Shown piece after piece: positions 5,562-10,844 of a stretch of 10,844 nucleotides of DNA; within the stretch, counting starts at the first letter, position 1, and each line of letters starts with the position of its first letter. Location of the stretch: assembly GCA_044370695.1 (NCBI GenBank), contig JBILVB010000128.1, positions 1 to 10,844 of the forward strand. Direction: 5' to 3'. The notes below the pieces were generated by a model. It was given only the letters and a program-made list of their open reading frames with translations. It did no database searches and was not told where the DNA came from. Position numbers and translations under genes: made by a program. The stretch is from JBEIFW01 sp044370695. Its GTDB lineage: Bacteria > Actinomycetota > Acidimicrobiia > Acidimicrobiales > Ilumatobacteraceae.

Positions 5562-8500
5562 GACCGCTCCGGCGAGGACCGGTCCGTCGGCGCCGCCGCC
5601 GCGACCGAGACGAGGGCGGCTACGCGCTCGTCATGGTGACGATCCTGCTGACGCTCATGCTGATGCTCACCTCGATCGCCGTTTCCTCGGTGTGGACCGA
5701 CCTGCGCCGGGCGCCGCGGGCCGAACGGGTACTCGAATCCCGCACGGCGGCCGACGCCGTGTTCAACGCGCTGTTCGGCCAGGCGACCGGGCAGGGGTTG
5801 CTGCCCCAGATCGGGGGAGGCGGCGCGCTCAGCTTCTCGATCCCCGGGGTGGCGGCCCTCGCTTCGAGCCCGCAGCCGACGAACCTGACCACCTGGGCCA
5901 CCTATGACGCCGCCGCCGGCCGGTTCGCCACCTGCCCGGACCTGCGCACGACGTGCTTCCGCTACGCCGTCGACGTCGAGCGGCTGCCCGGGCGCGAACG
6001 CCCGGTCGTGGCCGTCGAGGTGATCACGCGGTCCGGGTGCGTGACCGGCGCCAGCGCCACCTGCGTGTACCGCCGCTTCCAGCAGCGCTGGAAGCAGCGC
6101 GAGTTCATCGACTACCTCGTCTACAACGACTCCGGCACCGACCCGGTCTACGGCGGGTATGACACCGCCACGTTCCAGCTCAGCCGCCCGGACCAGACCA
6201 TCGTCACCGAGGGCTACGCACCGGCGACCACGTCGCTGGTCACGAACGCGGGCTTCGAGCCGGCCGCCCCGGCGGGCTACGAGGTCAGCACCCTACGGGC
6301 GTGGACGACGGGGTCGTTCACCTACCCCTACGACGTGGTCGCCGACCCGTCCGGCAATCTCTACGTCACCGATGCGCACCGCATCCGCAAGATCAGCCCT
6401 GCGGGCGTCGTCACCACCTTCGCCGGCTCGGGCACCGCCGGCGGCACCGACGGCACCGGCACCGCCGCCAGCTTCAACGGCCTGCACGACATCACCATCG
6501 ACGCCGCCGGCACGCTCTACGTGACCGAGTACTGGGGCCACCGCATCCGCAAGATCAGCCCCGCGGGCGTCGTCACCACCTTCGCCGGCTCGGGCACCGC
6601 CGGCAGCACCGACGGCACCGGCACCGCCGCCAGCTTCAGCGGCCCGACCGGGATCGCCATCGACGCCACCGGCACCCTGTACGTCACCGAGTACGACGGC
6701 CACCGAGTGCGGCGCATCACCCCAGCCGGCGTCGTCACCACCCTCGCCGGCTCGGGCACCGCCGGGTTCGCCGACGCCACCGGCACCGCCGCCCGGTTCA
6801 ACACCCCGCACGACGTGGCCGTCGACGGCACCGGGAACGCGTTCGTCGCCGATCGGGAGAACCACCGGATCCGGCGCATCACGCCGGCCGGGGTCGTCAC
6901 CACGTACGCCGGGACGGGCACCCCCGGCGGCGCCGACGGCACCGCAACCACCGCCACGTTCAACGGCCCCAACGGCGTCGCCATCGACCCGTCGGGCAAC
7001 CTGATCGTGACCGAGCAGTACGGCAACCGGGTTCGGCGCATCACGCCGGCCGGGGTGGTGACCACCCTCGCCGGCTCCGGCACCGCCGCTTACGTCGACG
7101 GCACCGGCACAGCGGCATCGTTCAACGAGCCCGCGCATCCATGGGTCGACAGCGCCGGCAACATCCTCATGGGGGACATCAACAACCGGCGGATCCGGCG
7201 CATCAGCCCGACCGGGGTGGTCACGACGGTGGCCGGCACGGGCGTGAACGCCTTTGCGGACTCCGCGCCGTACACGTTCCCGACCGCCAGCTACCGGTCC
7301 GTCTACGACACCGCCGGCAACCTGTTCGTCCAGACCGACCACCAGATCACCCGCATCACCCCCGCCGGGATCGCGACGCCGTTCGCCGGGTCGGGCACGG
7401 CCGGGTTCGCCGACGGCACCGGCACCGCCGCCAGCTTCAGCTCGCCCCGGGGCCTGGCGATCGACGCGGCGGGCAATCTGTACGTCGCCGACGCGTCGAA
7501 CCACCGGATCCGGCGCATCACGCCGGCCGGGGTGGTCACCACCCTCGCCGGCTCGGGCACCGCCGGCGGCACCGACGGCACCGGCACCGCCGCCACCTTC
7601 AGCGGCCCGACCCAGATCGCCGTCGACCGCGCCGGCCTGCTGTACGTCGCGGATCAAGCGGGCAATCGCATCCGGCGCATCACGCCGACCGGGGTGGTCA
7701 CCACCCTCGCCGGCTCGGGCACCGCCGGCAGCACCGACGGCACCGGCACCGCCGCCACCTTCAACAGCCCCCGCGGGATCGCCCTGGGCCCCGGCGGGAT
7801 CATGTACGTGGCCGACACTGCGGGGCAGCGGATCCGCGCCGTCACACCCGCCGGTGTGGTGACCACCCTCGCCGGCTCCGGCACCGCCGGCGGCACCGAC
7901 GGCACCGGCACCGCCGCCACCTTCAGCGGCCCGACCCAGATCGCCGTCGACCGCGCCGGCCTGCTGTACGTCGCGGATCAAGCGGGCAATCGCATCCGGC
8001 GCATCACGGCCGAGGGCCAGGTGACCACCATCGCCGGCACCGGTACGGCCGGCAACGCCGACGGCCCGGGGCTCTCGGCCACCTTCACGGTGTCGGCCGG
8101 CGTGACGATCCGACCGGCGGACGGTGCGCTGATCATCGGCCAGCAGGCCGCACTGCGCATCGTCGCTCCGGCGGTGACGACGAGCACGCTGGCGAGCGGG
8201 CTCAACTACGCGACCGCCGTGGAGCGCGACGCTGCCGGGAACCTCTACGTGGCCGAACTCGGCAACCACCGGATCCTGAAGGTGACCCCGTCGGGCACCG
8301 TCACCACGCTCGCCGGCAGCGGGGTCCCCGGCGGCACCGACGGCGTCGGCACCAACGCCTCGTTCGACCGTCCCACCGGGCTCGCCCTCGACGCCACCGG
8401 GACGCTGTTCGTGAGCGAGTCGGCCGGCAACCGCATCCGCAAGGTCACCCCCGACGGCGCCGTCACCACCTTCGCCGGCACCGGCACCGCCGGCGCTGCG

Positions 8501-10822
8501 AACGGCGTCGGCACGGCGGCGTCGTTCCACACCCCGCACCATCTGGTGTTCGACCGGTCCGGCAACCTGTACGTGGCCGACGCCGCCAACAACCGGATCC
8601 GGCGCATCACCCCCGACGGCACCGTCACCACCTTCGCCGGCACCGGCACCGCCGGCGGCACCGACGGCCCGGCGGCGACCGCCACGTTCCACTACCCGAG
8701 CGGCCTGGCGTTCGACGCCGCCGGGAACCTGTTCGTGGCCGACAGCTGGGGGCACCGGATCCGGCGCATCAGCCCGTCCGGGTGGGTGACCACCGTGGCC
8801 GGCACCGGCGGGATCGGGCGCCTCGACGGTCCCGGCGTGACCGCGCAGATCTCCAACCCGATCGGCCTGGCGTTCGACCGGGCCGGCACCCTCTTCATCG
8901 CCGACTACGCCTACCACTCCGTTCGCACGATGAGCCCGGACGGGATGGTGGCGACCATCGCCGGGACCGGGAGCCCCGGCTCCGCCGACGGCACCGGAAC
9001 GGCCGCCTCGTTCAACCACACCCACGACGTGCTGCCGACCGACGACGGGACGGTCTACGTCCTCGACCTCGGGTCGCTCCGGGTGATGCGCCCCGGGACG
9101 GCCCTGCCGGTGCCCGACACGCCGTCCAGCGTCCCCGGCACCCTCACCGCCCCGGCGGCCGTGGGCGCATGGACGGTCGAAGCCGGCACGGTCGACCTGT
9201 TCGACAAGGACCGCGTCGCTGCGCTGTCGTCGGGCGTGAGCGGGGTGCAGGCCCTCGACCTGAACGGCACGAACAGCGGCACGATCGCCCAGACCCTCCC
9301 GCTGCGCGCCGGCGGCTCCTACCTGTTGAGCTTCCGGTACACCGGCAACATCAACCTGACCTGTGGGGTCAGCCCGGTCGGCGCCCGCATCACGGCCGGG
9401 TCGCTCGACACGACCCTCACCACCTCGTCCACCACCTGGGCCCGCGCCGTGTACCCGTTCACGGCGACGACCGACTCGCCGGTCCTGCGGTTCGCGTCGA
9501 CCAACACCGGCTGCGGCGGGCTCGTGCTCGACGACGTCCGGATCCTCGACACCTCCCCTGCGGTTGCCACCCCCCGGCGCTATCACCCCAACGCGACCGA
9601 GGGGCTCGGCGAGCTCGACACCGCCACGCCGGCCTGGCGGGCGGCCACCCAGTTCCGCCTCACGACCAACGGCACGCTCGAGATCAACGCCGGCGCCGAC
9701 GAGGCGAGCCTCACCCGGTGGCGGGTGACGCGCACCACCGGGCTCGCCGGGCCCTGGACGTGGGCCACGTCGAACACCTTCACCGTCCCGGACGTCGCCG
9801 CCGGCGACATCGTGGCGCTCGAGACCACCGCGCTCAACGACGACCCGACCACCCGGTCGCTCACCTGGGAAGCGCGCCGCAACGGCGGCACCTGGTTCGA
9901 GCTGCGGTCGAACCTTGCGGGCAACCTGGGGATCGAGAACAAGACCGTCGAGTTGTCCCGCACGGGCGACGTGCTCGCCGGGCGAGTCCGCACGAACAGC
10001 GCCTCGCTGCGCATCTGCGGCGGCCCCCGATTCAACAGCACGGTGGAGCTGGCGAACTCGGCGATGGGGGACGCCTACCTCGCCGCCGACACCGCCACCT
10101 GCCCGGTCCAGCCGGTCGGCAACGGCACGACCGCGGCCCCGGCCGCCAGCCGGGTCCAGGTGCTCCCGCTCCCGCTGAGCACGGCGACCTTCGCCTCGAC
10201 CAGCGCATCGATCGCGACGACCCTCACCGGTCCGGTCACCATCGTGCTCGCCGGCCCCACCTTGACGATGACCCCGACGACGGGCGTCGCCGCCGGCACC
10301 TCGAGCATCGTGGACGTCCCGGCCGGACGAGCGGTGCGCGTCGAGGGCGACCTCACGATCAGCGGCAACACCGACGCCGCCGTCACGTTCTACGCGACGG
10401 GCACCATCACCGTCGCCGGCGACCTGACACCCACCACCGCGAGCCGCACCAACGTCGACCTCGGGCTCGTGGCCGAGGGGGCGATCACCGTCGCCTACGA
10501 CCCCACCTACCGGCGGATCGACGCGAACCTGATGAGCCGCAACGGGAACCTCGTCGTGTCGGGCTGGGACACCGCCCCGATCCCGTTGACCGGGCCGCCG
10601 ATCCTCGCGCTCACCGGCACCCTGGTCACGAAGACGGCCTCGACGACGGGCGCCCAGTCCGCCGGCATCCCGACGACCGGCATGATCAGCCACTTCCGGT
10701 ACCCGAGCACGATTCCCAACCCGCCCGCCTACCTCGAGGACATCATCGGCAACTGGGAGCGGCTCGACCTCACCGAGGTGCCCCCGGGCAACGCCGGCCT
10801 GCTCGACGTCCTGCCCCGCTGA
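5558..10822 (+). CDS. Giant PilX-like pilus protein with inserted choice-of-anchor-like and 18-blade NHL propeller region
   Basis: A 1754-residue predicted surface protein. A very basic start (residues 2-19) precedes EGGYALVMV and one membrane helix (22-45), as in PilX/GspK-type pilins; the +5 position is Met, not Glu. A beta-rich segment with Cys126, 133, 161 and 169 follows, then FIDYLVYNDSGTDPV (183-197), typical of pilX-like proteins. Residues 226-249 resemble the first strand of a choice-of-anchor beta-sandwich. NHL repeats fill about 257-1180. The sandwich appears to resume at 1203-1331 (GAWTVEAGTVDLF, then LDLNGT, ending VLDDVRIL). Residues 1340-1450 are unassigned. The pilus-protein fold appears to resume at 1451-1754: GDVLAGRVRTNSASLRICG, LVAEGAITVAYDP (1638-1650), and the closing NPPAYLEDIIGNWERL (1721-1736). 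The ATG at 5558 overlaps the pilin stop (ATGA), which excludes the longer in-frame leader back to 5246. It probably crowns a pilus or pseudopilus and displays a binding head; the ligand is unknown. Confidence is high for NHL and the N-terminal helix, moderate for the nested domain parsing. Confidence 0.85.
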   Translation: MRPLRRGPVRRRRRRDRDEGGYALVMVTILLTLMLMLTSIAVSSVWTDLRRAPRAERVLESRTAADAVFNALFGQATGQGLLPQIGGGGALSFSIPGVAALASSPQPTNLTTWATYDAAAGRFATCPDLRTTCFRYAVDVERLPGRERPVVAVEVITRSGCVTGASATCVYRRFQQRWKQREFIDYLVYNDSGTDPVYGGYDTATFQLSRPDQTIVTEGYAPATTSLVTNAGFEPAAPAGYEVSTLRAWTTGSFTYPYDVVADPSGNLYVTDAHRIRKISPAGVVTTFAGSGTAGGTDGTGTAASFNGLHDITIDAAGTLYVTEYWGHRIRKISPAGVVTTFAGSGTAGSTDGTGTAASFSGPTGIAIDATGTLYVTEYDGHRVRRITPAGVVTTLAGSGTAGFADATGTAARFNTPHDVAVDGTGNAFVADRENHRIRRITPAGVVTTYAGTGTPGGADGTATTATFNGPNGVAIDPSGNLIVTEQYGNRVRRITPAGVVTTLAGSGTAAYVDGTGTAASFNEPAHPWVDSAGNILMGDINNRRIRRISPTGVVTTVAGTGVNAFADSAPYTFPTASYRSVYDTAGNLFVQTDHQITRITPAGIATPFAGSGTAGFADGTGTAASFSSPRGLAIDAAGNLYVADASNHRIRRITPAGVVTTLAGSGTAGGTDGTGTAATFSGPTQIAVDRAGLLYVADQAGNRIRRITPTGVVTTLAGSGTAGSTDGTGTAATFNSPRGIALGPGGIMYVADTAGQRIRAVTPAGVVTTLAGSGTAGGTDGTGTAATFSGPTQIAVDRAGLLYVADQAGNRIRRITAEGQVTTIAGTGTAGNADGPGLSATFTVSAGVTIRPADGALIIGQQAALRIVAPAVTTSTLASGLNYATAVERDAAGNLYVAELGNHRILKVTPSGTVTTLAGSGVPGGTDGVGTNASFDRPTGLALDATGTLFVSESAGNRIRKVTPDGAVTTFAGTGTAGAANGVGTAASFHTPHHLVFDRSGNLYVADAANNRIRRITPDGTVTTFAGTGTAGGTDGPAATATFHYPSGLAFDAAGNLFVADSWGHRIRRISPSGWVTTVAGTGGIGRLDGPGVTAQISNPIGLAFDRAGTLFIADYAYHSVRTMSPDGMVATIAGTGSPGSADGTGTAASFNHTHDVLPTDDGTVYVLDLGSLRVMRPGTALPVPDTPSSVPGTLTAPAAVGAWTVEAGTVDLFDKDRVAALSSGVSGVQALDLNGTNSGTIAQTLPLRAGGSYLLSFRYTGNINLTCGVSPVGARITAGSLDTTLTTSSTTWARAVYPFTATTDSPVLRFASTNTGCGGLVLDDVRILDTSPAVATPRRYHPNATEGLGELDTATPAWRAATQFRLTTNGTLEINAGADEASLTRWRVTRTTGLAGPWTWATSNTFTVPDVAAGDIVALETTALNDDPTTRSLTWEARRNGGTWFELRSNLAGNLGIENKTVELSRTGDVLAGRVRTNSASLRICGGPRFNSTVELANSAMGDAYLAADTATCPVQPVGNGTTAAPAASRVQVLPLPLSTATFASTSASIATTLTGPVTIVLAGPTLTMTPTTGVAAGTSSIVDVPAGRAVRVEGDLTISGNTDAAVTFYATGTITVAGDLTPTTASRTNVDLGLVAEGAITVAYDPTYRRIDANLMSRNGNLVVSGWDTAPIPLTGPPILALTGTLVTKTASTTGAQSAGIPTTGMISHFRYPSTIPNPPAYLEDIIGNWERLDLTEVPPGNAGLLDVLPR
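7556..7684 (+). repeat. 129-bp exact direct repeat, copy 1
   Basis: This stretch is identical base for base to 7880-8008, an offset of 324 bp or two NHL units. It covers the end of blade 8 and the first half of blade 9. Copies 1 and 2 share even uncommon codons (for example GAT CAA GCG GGC AAT), so the identity reflects recent copying rather than protein-level constraint. Confidence 0.9.
7880..8008 (+). repeat. 129-bp exact direct repeat, copy 2
   Basis: Second copy of 7556-7684, covering the end of blade 10 and the first half of blade 11. Beyond the identical stretch the similarity drops to that of ordinary blades on both sides, except for about 20 nearly matching bases upstream. Confidence 0.9.
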
Positions 10823-10844
10823 TCGTCAAGACCCCACAAGTCCT

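Larger units (their letters stand above)
6326..9097 (+). repeat. Coding array of about 18 NHL repeats (162 bp each)
   Basis: The array encodes about 18 consecutive blades of roughly 54 residues with the pattern D-x-x-G-x-L-Y-V-A-D...NHRIRRITPAGVVTT(L/F)AGSGTAG..DGTGTAA(S/T)F. Blade starts (residue numbers of the 1754-residue protein) are about 257, 309, 363, 417, 471, 525, 579, 630, 684, 738, 792, 846, 884, 939, 993, 1047, 1101 and 1155. Blades 12 and 18 are short and degenerate. The units are direct repeats inside one open frame, not a CRISPR or satellite. Confidence 0.9.

Noticed and set aside
7556..8008. Assembly error creating the 129-bp identical repeat
   Set aside because: It cannot be excluded from the sequence alone, but the flanks of the two copies differ in many places and the frame is intact, so a true duplication or conversion is more likely.
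6326..9097. CRISPR or other noncoding tandem repeat
   Set aside because: The repeats are 162-bp direct units in a continuous frame with codon-level variation and a clear NHL protein pattern. There are no short identical repeats with unique spacers.
6293..10693. A 4.4-kb open frame on the minus strand opposite the giant pilin gene
   Set aside because: Its translation is a monotonous Gly/Arg/Ala/Asp series without any domain. The sense frame has clear NHL repeats and pilus motifs. Such mirror frames are expected in very GC-rich repeated coding DNA.
10823..10844. Terminator after the giant gene
   Set aside because: Only 22 bases remain and no inverted repeat or T-tract is visible in them.

Overview
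The window is very GC-rich, with strong G/C bias at third codon positions. It has a putative coenzyme F420-linked iron-sulfur protein, type IV pilin-like genes without a Gram-negative context, and two start codons placed for leaderless transcription. Together these point to an actinobacterium, possibly one of the Acidimicrobiia. The lineage is inferred from general features and not from any marker gene.

Layout. The left half (1-4653) is read entirely from the minus strand. In transcription order it holds a secreted six-bladed NHL beta-propeller protein with a fibronectin type III domain and a C-terminal membrane anchor (4653-2959); an FrhB-family protein with two 4Fe-4S motifs (2882-1695); a DUF318/ArsP-like permease (1633-644); and, overlapping it by 4 bp, its usual partner of the TIGR03943/DUF1980 family (647 to beyond position 1). 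The right half (4815-10822) is read from the plus strand: a prepilin-like minor pilin, then a 1754-residue protein whose ATG overlaps the pilin stop by 4 bp (ATGA). The two halves diverge from a 158-bp intergenic region at 4657-4814.

The most interesting object is the 1754-residue protein. Its two ends look like one pilus-assembly protein (PilX-type N-terminal membrane helix, beta-rich C-terminal domain). About 1200 residues appear to have been inserted between them. The insert looks nested: the first strand and the remainder of a choice-of-anchor type beta-sandwich flank an array of about 18 NHL repeats. Irregularities recurring every six blades suggest three consecutive six-bladed propellers. 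With the small pilin upstream, this looks like a giant minor pilin that would display propellers at a pilus or pseudopilus tip. The divergent anchored NHL protein may belong to the same surface system.

Regulation visible in the sequence: both the FrhB-like gene and the permease have a TANNNT -10 hexamer exactly 6 nt before the start codon and no convincing Shine-Dalgarno sequence. Just upstream of these hexamers lie, respectively, four GATCCGG boxes and a GTGCCGG-N7-CCGGCAC inverted repeat. The pilin gene instead has a good GGAGG ribosome binding site. No RNA genes, insertion sequences, integrases or CRISPR arrays were seen.
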